Of a DNA stretch of 64,000 nucleotides, positions 1 through 10,246 are shown piece by piece. The DNA lies in NCBI GenBank assembly GCA_963920525.1, contig OY986435.1, forward strand, positions 103,329,615-103,393,614. The letters are read 5' to 3'. How positions within the stretch are numbered: position 1 is the stretch's first letter; the number at the start of each line of letters is the position of its first letter. Source of the DNA: Dichetophora obliterata (Eukaryota; Arthropoda; Insecta; Diptera; Sciomyzidae). A program made the translations under genes and the position numbers. The notes beneath the pieces are model-generated. The model made no database searches and had not been told where the DNA came from. It worked only from the letters and a program-made list of their open reading frames with translations.

Positions 1-96
1 GTTTCTTAGTTAATCCGCGACGAGGCTCTTGGCGTCGATTTATACGAAAACTAACTTTTTTTAATAGCAAACTTTTTGAAACACGTACGCGACCTG
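1..96 (-). mobile_element. leader of a gypsy-type LTR retrotransposon, leaving the left edge
   Basis: Read on the minus strand this stretch follows directly after the primer-binding site of the LTR element at 97-436, so it should be the untranslated leader before gag. No ORF is visible in the 96 bases. The rest of the element would lie left of the window. Identity rests on the adjacent LTR and PBS, not on any protein. Confidence 0.6.
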
Positions 97-115
97 GGTC
101 CCTGCTCGGGCGCCA
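97..115 (-). promoter_or_regulatory. tRNA primer-binding site of LTR retrotransposon
   Basis: The minus strand reads TGGCGCCCGAGCAGGGACC at the inner end of the LTR. This TGGCGCC start is the usual tRNA-complementary primer site for minus-strand cDNA synthesis, and its strong resemblance to tRNA-Lys-type sites is from memory. Its first T overlaps the last base of the LTR. Confidence 0.8.
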
Positions 116-436
116 GTTAAATTATTTTATTTTAGATTTATTAAAAAAATATTTTTTTGAGCCAAAGCTCATTCTTTATCGTTATCCAAACTTAAACTAA
201 ACTAACAATTTTTATAACTTAAATATAACACCTAAAGCAGAGCTTCTTGCTCGCTGCTGCTTTTAATGTTGGCATAGCTGCGCTGCAGGTAAAGTCTGGT
301 CGTTGGTCTAATTCTATGGAATTGTTTGCGATAAAGCGTCGGCGTTATTTTGCAATGTGGGAAATGCAGCGTCAGCGTCTGGACTTGAAGCGGATGCACG
401 TGTGGATTATATGAGTTATAAAGTGAGGTGTTAACT
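115..436 (-). mobile_element. 5' LTR of a gypsy/errantivirus-type retrotransposon
   Basis: On the minus strand a 322-bp segment starts AGTTAA and ends TTAACT, the inverted termini typical of the gypsy/errantivirus group, and is followed immediately by a primer-binding site. AATAAA-like signals lie near its 3' end (RC of 125-160). The flanking bases outside the LTR (437-440) are TATA, the kind of 4-bp target these elements favour. No second LTR is in the window, so this is either the 5' end of an element extending left or a truncated copy. Coding capacity cannot be judged. Confidence 0.75.
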
Positions 437-584
437 TATATAAATGCTCATCAGTTGCTTTAATTTTTGTTTTTGTTTCCCAGATAGCCAATCGGCTTAT
501 TTGAAAACTTTTAAAAGCACCGAAGCGGACCGTTTCGTTGTCAGCAAACTATGCAATGTGTGTTTTATATAAGCGTACCATTTA
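437..584. other. unassigned AT-rich DNA
   Basis: Short spacer between the LTR and the first palindromic repeat. No ORF or repeat was recognised. Confidence 0.4.
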
Positions 585-601
585 TTAAGTTGTATATTAA
601 T

Positions 602-1023
602 GTTGATTTTCTATGATTTAATACAATTCTAAATGATTAATAGTTTAAATCATTCTTGATTTTAGATACAAATGCTAGTTGTTTGATACTTTAAAATCGT
701 TGAAATTGCAAATAAAATTGAGCTTTAGGTCAGGTTAGAACAATTAATTGCTCGAACGAATTTTTTCCAAAGAAACAACAACAACAACATTTTCAATATG
801 AAAAGGAAAACATCACTAGCTGATTAATTAGTTATCTGTTGATTAAATAGTTAGAGCTGTTAATTGTTCTTACCTGACTTAAAGCTCAATAAACGATTTT
901 AAATTATCAAACAACTAGAATTTGTATTTAAAATCAAGAATGATTTAAACTATCAAACATTTAGACTTTTTATTTAAATCAAAAAAAATCAACATAATAA
1001 ATATCAAGGTCATATAGAAAACT
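602..1023. repeat. palindromic repeat family, copy 1, with 17-bp TSD
   Basis: Two inverted arms (about 602-787 and 850-1023) surround a CAA-rich loop. Both arms carry the unit seen at 50394-50742: an interrupted poly-A/T segment, AGAACAATTAATTGTTCT, and TTTCCAAAGAAAC next to the loop. The element is bracketed by the direct repeat TTAAGTTGTATATTAAT at 585-601 and 1024-1040. The right arm has the full terminus (reads GGTCATATAGAAAAC outward) while the left arm stops earlier, so truncation is one-sided. Arms are diverged, so this copy is older than the 50.4-kb one. Confidence 0.7.
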
Positions 1024-1040
1024 TTAAGTTGTATATTAAT

Positions 1041-1246
1041 TTTATTTGTTGTTAAACAATTGTAACCTTTTCTTAAAATAGTTTTTATTAAGTTGCAACA
1101 ATAAACTAAACAATAAACGGCAACTCAACTGATTCAATGCATATTTCAGAGTTTTTTGGCAAACGGGTGAAAAAGAGAGGGGGAAAAAAAGAATAAACGA
1201 CGCATCAAGCGAATATGAAATAAATTTATATTCGAATCTTGATAAA
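1041..1246. other. unassigned AT-rich DNA
   Basis: Sequence between two palindromic repeat copies. Nothing recognisable beyond A/T-rich runs. Confidence 0.4.
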
Positions 1247-1259
1247 TATAAAAAAGTAC

Positions 1260-1620
1260 AATTAATTTTACTAACGAATCTTTCCAAAGAAACAACAACA
1301 ACAACAAAGTTTTTTCGATTTGAAAAGGAAAAAATCACTAGCTGATTGTATTGCAATTTCGGCCGTGCTAAAGGCTTCATCAGAAATCTTTGTGATGCCC
1401 GTGCAAGCGCGCACTAGCGTTGTTGTTTCTTTGGAAAAATGCGTTAGTACAATTAATTGTTCTAACTTTGACCTTAAACTCAATAAACGATTTTAAACTA
1501 TCAAACAACTAGAATTTGTATTTAAAATCAAGTATGATTTAAACTATCAAACATTTGGAATTTGTATTTAAATCATATAAAATCAACATAATAAATAACA
1601 AGGTCATTTAGAAAACACTT
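1260..1620. repeat. palindromic repeat family, copy 2, left-truncated, 13-bp TSD
   Basis: The left arm is only about 40 bp (1260-1296). The loop is 125 bp and more GC-rich (1297-1424), and the right arm is full length (1425-1620), ending in the family terminus. Flanks are TATAAAAAAGTAC (1247-1259) and TATAAAAAAGGAC (1621-1633), a 13-bp direct repeat with one mismatch. The larger loop shows that family members differ in the centre. Confidence 0.65.
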
Positions 1621-1633
1621 TATAAAAAAGGAC

Positions 1634-2105
1634 TTTACAATTATATAGAGAACGGTTTAAAGGTACAAAAACATGTCGTTTTCATACCAGCGAATTACAC
1701 GTTGCCGTTTTAAGTACCGTTTAGCTGGAACACTGACATTCATGGCTTGTTGGGTTGTAACACAATAGAGAATACAGATGCATGTAGCTAGAGAGCCAGT
1801 ATGTGGCTACAAAAAAATGTAGTACTACTAGCCAAGGTTGCCAGTTAAAATTTGAAACAATTCCGACAAAAAGTTACTTTTTCACATTAACATTAATTAC
1901 ATACAACAAAAATTACCATGATAAAGATAAACAAAAAAGTTTCCACCGCAATAAAAAATATCAAAAAAAAAATCCCAGGATCATTAAAAATTACTACATA
2001 AATTCCACGCGTTTTAAAAATATCACTTAAAATTTCATATGCATTTAAAATTTCCACAAAAATATCATTCGCATTACAAAATACCACAAAAAGTCCCATA
2101 TACAA
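1634..2105. other. AT-rich stretch with degenerate short subrepeats
   Basis: No gene is seen. From about 1980 to 2100 irregular units of 25-30 bases such as 'AAAATATCA...CATT' and 'CCACAAAAA' recur, giving spurious ORFs on both strands. Confidence 0.4.
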
Positions 2106-2280
2106 AAATGTTGTTTCTTTGGAAAAACTCGTTAGAGCAATTAATTATTCTAACCTGAGCTTAAGCTCAATAAACGATTTTAAACTATCAAACAACTAGA
2201 ATTTGTATTTAAAACTATCAAACATTTAGAATTTATATTTAAATCATAGAAAATTAACATAATTAATAACAAGGTCATAT
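2106..2280 (+). repeat. palindromic repeat family, single-arm copy
   Basis: One arm only, from the TTTCTTTGGAAAAA segment next to the loop to the terminus GGTCATATAGAGAAC. It matches the right arms of the copies at 602-1023 and 1260-1620 with an internal deletion. No flanking direct repeat was found. Confidence 0.6.
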
Positions 2281-2295
2281 AGAGAACTTTCAACT

Positions 2296-2852
2296 GTAAT
2301 TAAAAAAAAGACACAGTTTCGATAGTATCGTAAGTATAGACGTAGAATTCCTTTTTATACACTTATAGAGAAAAATTCTTGTTTTTTTTATTTATATTTT
2401 TCAAAACTATTTTAAAACATTTCATCTTCTAAATAAAAATTATTCAAAAACGAATTTTTTGTTGTTGTTGCCTTCTTCAAACTTACTTGATCTAAAAAGC
2501 TCACAATTTAATTCATGTTAAAATTTGTTTTGTTTTATAAAAACTTTAAACTTATACATTTAGTAGTCACCAACATAAAAAATTATCAACAAATTCATCG
2601 CTAAAAATATCAAATGAAAACTTTTTATAAAACAAAACAAATTTTTACATGAATTTAATTTGATCAAGTAAGTTTAAAGAAGGCAACAACAAATTTGTTT
2701 TTGAATAATTTTTATTTAGAAGATGAAATGTTTTTAAATAGTTTTGAAAAATATAAATGAAAAAAACATAATTTTTCTCTATTACTATATAAAAAGGAAT
2801 TCTACGTCTATACTTACGATACTATCGAAACTGTGCCTTTTTTTTAGAGCAT
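2296..2852. repeat. foldback/MITE-like hairpin, about 550 bp
   Basis: Inverted arms 2299-2565 and 2612-2852 are separated by about 46 bases. The outer ends pair as ACACAGTTTCGATAGTATCG with its complement near 2810-2835. Inside the arms lie a TTGTTGTTGCC segment and TTACTTGATC. No coding capacity. A single arm of the same element recurs at about 17275-17360. No clear TSD was found. Confidence 0.7.
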
Positions 2853-3364
2853 TTTAAAGAGCGAAAAATTCACATGTCCGCCATTATTGCAATTTTCAAC
2901 TATTTATTGATATTATAGATTCAAACTTCAGTAAATATAAAAGAATTTATAAAATTGTTTGTTTTTTATATCAGAACATGAACGTGCTGTGCGATGGAGG
3001 CCGTTTGGGTACCTTTTTTTCAACGTGACTTTTGACGGTGTATTGAAACTTCACTTTACCCTTTTATACACAAAAAAAATATTTTCCTACACTTTAAGAA
3101 TCAAAAAATAACTGTCAAAAAATTCAAAGTTCATTTACTTCCTTCTACGAAAAAAAAAAAAATCAAGAACATCACCGTGTTTTTGGACTTCTAGATGAGA
3201 ACTTGCCCTTAAATAATTTAAAATATGGGCATTTCCAAAACAGTCGTACGACTTTAATGAGTGAAAAAACAAAGAAAAATTAAACTTAGTTTTCTTATAA
3301 AAGGTATAAAAGCTAAGAGTTGTCAAAAGTTCAGCCCTTAGATAAAAGACACCAAAAATTATAC
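2853..3364. other. unassigned AT-rich DNA
   Basis: No element ends, coding frames or RNA genes are recognised here. Confidence 0.4.
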
Positions 3365-3372
3365 GTTACGTG

Positions 3373-4163
3373 TAGTGTCCGACCGAATATTCGGTTTCGG
3401 TTTCGGTTACGGCCAGTTTCGGCTATTCGGCCTCAATATGGCCTTAATATGGCCTCAATATGGCCTCAATATGGCCTCAATAGGGCCTCAATATAGCCTC
3501 AATATGGCCGAATAGCCGAAACTAGCCGAAACTAGTCGAAACTTTTGGTAAAAACTTCTTGCATCACTCATTTAATTCAAATACAAAAATATTTAAAACG
3601 CATTGTACAAAACAAGAATTATCAATTCGTCTATAATTTGATTTCTCGTGTTAACGCAAAATATTTATGTTAATTTCATGCGTTCGATACTATCATTTTC
3701 GATTTTATCATCTCTATTGCAATTAATATTAAAGTTTTATTGTTACTGAAGCCAAAAAATTGTAATTAAACTTCCGAACGAATTCTGTGTGTATGGAATT
3801 AAGCAAAAGAAAAGAAAATATTTCTATTTTTATAATACTAAACCTTTAAAAAAAGCCAAAAATACTTTGTAGTTCTAAAAAAATGTATATTGTAGGTGCA
3901 TACTATTTTGAGTGTGTACGGAAGATATAAAGTATGCAAAACTTTTGTAATACAAATTAAAATAAAAATGATCTCATTTATTATTATAATAAACTTCAAT
4001 GAATTATTATAAACGTCAATATTCAAATAATACTTTTTATATTAATTTTTTTCCTTATGTGTATGAAAGTACTTTTGGTACTTGAATTTTCATATTAATA
4101 ACCAATTTCGGTTTCGGCCGAATATTATAAAATGGCAGAATATTCGGTTTCGGTCGGACACTA
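3373..4163. mobile_element. non-autonomous hAT-type element (791 bp) with 8-bp TSD
   Basis: Terminal inverted repeats begin TAGTGTCCGACCGAA at both ends. The 8-bp direct repeat GTTACGTG flanks the element exactly (3365-3372 and 4164-4171). An 8-bp TSD with short TIRs is the hAT pattern. The TIR is extended by TTCGGTTTCGG repeats, and at 3428-3510 there is an 11-bp tandem array (GGCCTCAATAT, about eight units). No transposase is encoded. A related lone end occurs at about 31262. Confidence 0.75.
3428..3510. repeat. 11-bp tandem array GGCCTCAATAT
   Basis: The CCT of the unit recurs at 3431, 3442, 3453, 3464, 3475, 3486 and 3497, an exact period of 11 with few substitutions. It lies inside the left end of the hAT-type element. 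Confidence 0.85.
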
Positions 4164-4171
4164 GTTACGTG

Positions 4172-5379
4172 ACACAAATTAAAAGTGATTTTTACCCGCA
4201 TCAATATGAACGAAAAAATATGCGAAGTGTGCACGAGTTTTTTTAAGAAAGTGTTTTTAATACTTATAATCTGGAATAATGTTGCTACATATTCACAATT
4301 GTTTCTTTAAAAAATTTTTTTTAATTATTTTTATACAAACCATAATATGGTACGTTACGTGACAGATTTTTCCCTTCAAAGAAGTGCAAATATATTATTG
4401 TTTTATTTATTTAATTGAACTAGAAGAACATATAAAGTGTAATTCAGGACCGTTACAATCGAAAACTGAAAAAAATTTAATTCAACTTTGTATATTATAC
4501 GAGTATTTATTATAGATACTTATAAAATTTCAACTTTCGTTAAAATTTTTCAACTTTTGTCACCATTTTTTATTTGTTGTTGCCATTCATCATGTTTGCG
4601 CCAGTTTTTTAATTCAAATTGAGATCAGCTCTCAGTATTCTCACAATATAAATTCCCAGTGGTAAATGGGCATATGACGTAACCAGTTATTTCTTAAATA
4701 CAATGTAGCTGCGAGGCCTCCAAAGCTTGTTTACAATTCTCAAATACATTTGTTCAGACATGGCCGCTAAAACACTGATGGCTTCTACTTTACACAGTAA
4801 GCGACGATGGGAGTAGATACGCACAACGAAAACTAAAGAGAACAATCAAACAAACAAAGGCAAATGACGCCACAAATTTTTCAATTTCTTCACAATAATT
4901 TTTACAATTTGATGAACGAATTTATTGCCTTTTATCAAGTATTTCAGAATTTATGTTGAATAACACTTAGTTATTTTATTTCTTCTAGTTTAAACATAAA
5001 GACTAATAATTTTAAAAAATACACTTCACTGCAAAACTACCTGCTAGAATACACGATGTTTCTCCACAGACGAGTAAAGTCAAACTGTTGTTTGAACAAT
5101 GAAAAGAAAATAGTTTGAGTACAAACAAGTTTTGGTCACACCCCGCTTACAGTTCTGCATTTCAATGTCATCACCGACAAATCTTTACAAACGAGTTTTA
5201 ACATTTTTTCTCTATTATGGAGGTTAAAAAGAATTTTAAGTAATATATAATTTTTCAGTCGCGGTAGACCTTTTTGCAGAAATTCCCATATGCAATGGAT
5301 CGATTTCGGTCAAGGTTATGAATAATTAAATAACTGGTTGTGTCAATAGCCAGTTTTCAAACACTTTAGCTTTTTAGAT
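4172..5379. other. unassigned AT-rich DNA
   Basis: About 1.2 kb without recognisable coding sequence, transposon termini or RNA genes. Confidence 0.4.
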
Positions 5380-5840
5380 TTAGTCTATGTAAGATTTGCA
5401 GCGCCTACATTTCACGCCTCCTATATGCAGAATATACTATATTTCAGACAGTTTTAGCCGTCCAAGACTTAAATTTAGTAATTTAGTTTGCAAAGTTACT
5501 GTTGGCAGCTGTACTGGAAATGGGTTTCCACGCCCCCTTTTACCGCCCACAAATCAATGAAAATGCTATATTCCATATGGTTTTGGTCGTATAAGTCAAA
5601 AATTCGGTAATTTAGTTCGTTTGTATCCCCTTTTTCAGGGGATAAGCGTGGAGTGATGCAAAGTGCGCAAAAGGTATAAACTAAACTAAGCTGAAATTTT
5701 GCAAGTCAATTTGTATCGAGTACGAGATGGTTTAGAAAAATATATGCCACACCCCCTCTTACTCTTCACAAATTAATAAAAATGCTTTATTTCAGACGGT
5801 TTGGGTATTAGATATAATTTTTTAATTTACTGTATCTTTA
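5380..5840. repeat. about three diverged tandem units of an interspersed fly repeat
   Basis: A motif of the form 'aatGCTATATTcCAGACGGTTT...GTAATTTAGT' followed by a C-rich 'CACCCCC' segment recurs near 5440, 5570 and 5790. The reverse complement of the same motif occurs inside the Helitron at about 44580-44660. This looks like the internal sequence of a dispersed repeat, with no ORF. Confidence 0.45.
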
Positions 5841-6814
5841 TGTAAAACAAAACGAAGGTTGAACGTGGTGCGAGACCTTCGGTGAAGTTAAGCGTTTCAC
5901 TTGTGAAATTTTGACAGCGTGCTTACATAAAACCAAGTGTCATACCGTTCCGTGTTGCTTTCATTTCAAACCGCACAGTTTTTCATGATACAGCAAAGCG
6001 TTCAGACGTATATTGTGTTGCTCTTCCAAAACAGTGTTAAACATTTTTTTCCAAAAGTTTTTTTGATTGAGTGAATTTAACGTGTTTTATGCCAACTACT
6101 TTATGCCAAAAATTCAAGGTAAATATATCAGTTGGGTTAGTTTAATGTTGTTCTTAAAAAATATGAAGTGTTTGTGAAACATGTATCGAGTGGTTGTGTG
6201 ATGCCAGCCGTGTTTACAAAATGAAACGTTTTACTCCACAAACTCCGTTTTAATGCGTTTTTATTGGTTTCTTGGCATTTTTCACTTGACTGCAACAAAT
6301 GCGACCTGTCATATCACTTGATATGCGTCGACATGGGCAGCCGTGGCTACTACACCTGTCGAAACTGCTACTCAATATTAGCGATGAATAATAAATCTGG
6401 ATTCGATGACTTTCATTCAGTATTTTAGTTTCTTGCTGACTTAGGAGCCTGATCGAGGCCATTAAATCGATTTATTTTTATGTTTATACATGAAAACGGA
6501 AAGATTCTTTCGGTGAAACGCTTCACCCACCTTTTTTAAAAAATCGAAAAACTAACATTTTCGAAGTATCCCCATAATTTTTTGCCGAAACTGAAAATGT
6601 TCAAATCCGAGCTCATAGAAAATAAGAAAAAGTCCATTCTTGCGATTTAAGCCAAACACCAATTAAAAAATTATAATTTTAAGGGGTGCTATGAGCCTCC
6701 AAAAAAACAAAACGCTTCACCCCACCGCACCTACACTTTTCACAAATTCACAAAACGATCTTAAACAAATTCATTGAATCGTGTCATTACAACGTCTGTC
6801 GGGTCCACTATCTA
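5841..6814. other. unassigned region
   Basis: No confident gene. A short open stretch beginning ATG at about 6090 meets a donor-like GTAAAT after ten codons. A minus-strand Cys-rich frame at 6250-6462 has no known match. The motif GGTGAA...CGTTTCAC recurs at 5890, 6515 and 6712 in both orientations. This might be a decayed element but the borders are not clear. Confidence 0.3.
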
Positions 6815-8478
6815 TCTATATTAATAAAACTAATTTTCTGTTTGATTGTTTGTTTGGCCTTAATACAAATCTAAACGGCATTTTAATTATTTTATTAATT
6901 AATGTGTGCAACCTAGGTTAAATTGTTACATACTTAGTTTTGATAATACCCCTTTCATCCCTTTTCAAGTAACGTTACTTTTGTTATTGTAATACTTCTT
7001 GGTATGGGAGGTTTTCGTCTATTTAATTTTAAAATTTTTTAAGTTTTGATTTTCGATGCAAATAGCTCCGCTGTTTATTAATATATAATTAAAATGTTTC
7101 TTGTTTTAAAGATCAATAAAAGCTCATAATAAAAATTGTTTGAACTGTACCCAAGGTTGCCTCTTTGGTACAATTGTACCAAAATTGGTACATTTATTTT
7201 AACTTGATACCTTGGTACACTATTTTCCGTGTTGGTATATTTTGTAAAAGATGTAACAACTTGCTACAAAAAGCAAAACTTGGTAACACTGGAGAAATGT
7301 TCAGATTTATGTTAAGTGGAACTTGCATTGCATTAAGTTCTGAAAGTTGACAGCTTACATGCTTTTCTTGACATATATATTAAAAATCACATTTTTTGAG
7401 ACATTTTCTGGGATTTGAGGATTTTTTGTGAGAATTTCTACCAAAGCAGAAAAATATTTCCAGTCAGAAAATTTTTCTTATTAAAAATATATTCTGAAAC
7501 AAATTAAAGACAAGTTCGATTTAGGTAGAGAAGAACTAAATGTTTTGAATATAATAACATCTTTCTAAGTTATGTCAGAAAACAAAATTTCTTTATTGCA
7601 TAGAATGCTACCCTGACTTTATTGTGACTCAGAGGAATCTTGTTTAGGTTTCAAATATTGGTATTTAAAATTGTAATGACTTTGGGAAAAAATTTGGGTA
7701 TTTTGGGAAAAAGTTAGGGTCATGAAGAATGGATTGGGGGAAATTTGTTTTAATGATTTTATCAATTTTGTAAATAGTCTGATTTGTCTTCAACATAGCT
7801 CAGCAGCTGCTGAACAAATATTTTTTTATTTTAGCCTGATTAAAATTAAGCTTAGAAATAAATTAGAATAGAAAACACCTAACAACATAAAGTTCTCTAA
7901 AAAATTCTGTGTCGAATGCAATGAATCTCATTATATTTGGCCAGCAAAAGAACTATTTTATTGTATTTATTATTTTGTTAATAGCGTATAACATAACTTA
8001 AAATGTTTGTTATGTTTGGTATAAACACAAGTATACTACAGTGAATTATTATAATAAATTTTATCAAATTATTATACTAAAAAAAAATTGGTACTTTTTT
8101 TCCTATTAGGTACATTTTTTCGGAGAATTTGGTACAACAAAAAATAGGCAAATGGCAACCGTGACTGTACCGTTGGGTTGAAAATTACTCAAAAATTGTT
8201 TTTGTTGTAAAAATAAAATCAAGTAAAAATATCATTTCTGATTACCTTTCATATTTCATAACAATTAATTTGCAAAATTCTTCTAGTTGAGCGCAATAAT
8301 TATTTTACTGTTTTTGTCATCAAAACAGCAAGGGTCCTGCGCCATTGATTTTTTTTTTGACAAAAATTTTTTTTTCCAAAGTGTTTTTTTATATTTTTTA
8401 CAAAAGTCAAGTTTTAAAACTAATTTATGTGAAAAAATTACCACAATATCTCTTTCCAATCAAAACTTATGGCTAAAA
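6815..8478 (+). mobile_element. truncated non-autonomous Helitron, copy 1
   Basis: Starts TCTATATTAATAAAAC after an A, followed by a GTTTGTTTGGCC segment and 'CAAATCTAAACGGC', as in the better preserved copy at 10247-12431. Similarity resumes after a 1-kb insertion (7152-8163) and runs to about 8478. The 3' end (hairpin plus CTAG) is missing. No Rep/helicase coding sequence. Confidence 0.65.
7152..8163. mobile_element. hAT-type non-autonomous element (1012 bp) inside the Helitron
   Basis: Ends CAAGGTTGCC and its inverse GGCAACCGTG, flanked by the perfect 8-bp duplication ACTGTACC (7144-7151 and 8164-8171). The CA.GGTTGCC end is a common hAT terminus. The outer 100 bases on both sides are rich in GGTAC/GTACC. 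No transposase is visible. The nesting dates it after the Helitron insertion. Confidence 0.8.
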
Positions 8479-9580
8479 CTATAATTTTAAGGCCTCTGAA
8501 TTCAGTATTCGACCTTAATTTGCACTAACAGTTTCACTGATAACATTTTATGGGCGTTGGACAAGGACACTTGGCAGTAATGCGGCGGGTTTCAGCTAGC
8601 AGCTCATAATTTAAATCATGCGAAAATTTTAGCAACCTTTACACTACTTAACGCAACTCTCAGGGCAGTTTAAGCACCAATTCACTATTCTTTAGGGAAA
8701 TTCTACCTTGTGATATCACAATGCATCAGTTATCTGGTTTTAGTGGGCCAGACTGGACGCTACCTTAACCTAACCTCAGTATTAAAAAAATAAAATGAAA
8801 GATTTCATAAAAATACTTCAAGTGAGCCCAGACAAAATTTTTGGCCGGAAAATGAACATAAAACGGCAGACAGGTAGTCTGTTTATTGGAATAGAAATGA
8901 AATTATTTTGGCCCAATTTTGAGAGGGTAGGGCGGTAATTATACCAAAAACAGCCAGTTGACTGCCACTGTACAGAACAGAAACTCAAAAATGTATAAGA
9001 GAGCATGCAAGTGGCGTTCAGTGGAAGCCAGTTGGCAGGGAATGTCCAGAGCAGAATACATGCAGGTAGTGCCAGGCAATTAGATGGGGCATTAACATGG
9101 CATTGAATGCAAAATATTGGTTTCTTTTATATATTTTATATATTTGAGCTTATTTTACTTAACTAACAGATTTTGGTCCTTGGGTTTGTCGATTTTTTCG
9201 ATTCACCTAAACTTTGAACGGCTTTGATGTTGTGACATACAATTTTTGAGTGAGATTTTTCAAACGTAAATTTCTAAGTTTTTTTTTAAAAAAAGTTTAT
9301 CTTTAGCATATCAGGTGTAAGCAAACCCAAAGAAGGGAATCCACTCCTGTGGGTATAATAGCATTGCCACCAACAATACCAAAGACTACGTGTGCGAACA
9401 GTTTTATTGAAACGAATGGCGAGTTTTAACTTTGTCTGGGGTAGTTTTTTTCATTTTAGTTCAGCAAAATAATAAGTATTGTATTCGACTCTCAATTTTA
9501 ACGGACTACGAAGTTACAATTAATTATTTGGTAATTTCATTTTAATTTAAGGGGTTATACGTTTTTTCAAAAGTACTCAC
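8479..9580. other. unassigned sequence downstream of the C2 exon
   Basis: If the C2-domain gene is read on the minus strand, this is the intron after exon B. I searched for the next exon (rest of the C2 domain) on the minus strand down to position 1 and did not find it. No transposon ends seen. Confidence 0.4.
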
Positions 9581-9921
9581 AAAGAAAAGTGTTCCTCCCA
9601 TACAGGGTTGAGAGTAGCTGGTTTAACAGATGAATTATAACGATGTGTTCCATTTGATTCGAGGTACAGAGTGACAAATGGGTCGGACAGCCCATTTGAA
9701 TCCTTTGGTAATAAATTTTCAGCCTTTATGATCTCTACATTAAGCCTTATCTTGGGTGGCTCTTTATTTTTTGCTATACTTGCAATTTCTTCATGTTTGT
9801 CATTTGGAATTTTAAATGCTTCTTGTGTAAATTCTATAAGAGTATCTGTACAATTATCACTCGTCTCACAACCGATGTTATTGTATATTTCAAAAAGAAT
9901 TTCTTCATAAAGATCCTCTAT
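9581..9921 (-). CDS. internal exon with N-terminal part of a C2 domain, Munc13-4/BAIAP3 (unc-13 homolog 4B) family
   Basis: The minus strand is open for 113 codons between a splice acceptor (TTTTAATTCTAG, ending at 9922) and a donor GTGAGT (9575-9580). The start is phase 0 and the end phase 2. Residues 1-55 give an acidic helical lead-in (EDLYEEILFEI...). A C2 domain starts near residue 58 with LNVEIIKAENLLPKDSNG, then SDPFVTLYLE and KPATLNPVWEEHFS. Asp74 and Asp80 are at the positions of C2 calcium ligands. The lead-in plus C2 arrangement matches UNC13D/BAIAP3 proteins, which tether and prime secretory vesicles (fly staccato). The remainder of the domain must be in the next exon, not found in this window. 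Family call confident; orthologue assignment from memory. Confidence 0.85.
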
Positions 9922-10246
9922 CTAGAATTAAAACAAATCAAAATTCACATATTAATATTCGAAAGTTAACTTAACGTTCTATATTAAAATAACTTAAAAA
10001 TACGATTTTGTCAATTGAATCTAATGACTTTTTATGATTAAACAATCTATATTTATTCAAAGGCTCAAAAATACTGCACTTTTTTATTTGTCAATTGAAA
10101 AACTCAAATAATAAAAACAGTAGATTTTTGAAAAAATATTTAAAGACAAGTTTTAATGTTTCAAAACTATAATAGTCGCACAACAGCCATTTTCTCAGCT
10201 AATTTAAGTGCACCCATTTATGGGACGAGAAGGGTATTTAATGTAA

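Noticed and set aside
1803..2105. overlapping ORFs on both strands
   Set aside because: AT-rich short subrepeats with extreme Lys/Ile/Asn/Phe composition, not coding.
3428..3510. CRISPR-like or telomere-like array
   Set aside because: An 11-bp continuous minisatellite without spacers, inside a transposon of a eukaryotic genome.
6250..6462. Cys-containing 70-aa minus-strand ORF
   Set aside because: Considered as a zinc-binding or small secreted protein, but spacing of cysteines fits no family I know and there are no splice or promoter signals.
5874..6735. possible transposon bounded by GGTGAA...TTTCAC words
   Set aside because: The words occur in mixed orientation and no consistent termini or TSD could be drawn.
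9671..9910. 79-aa hydrophobic plus-strand ORF
   Set aside because: Antisense shadow of the C2-domain exon, which has splice sites and clear family motifs.
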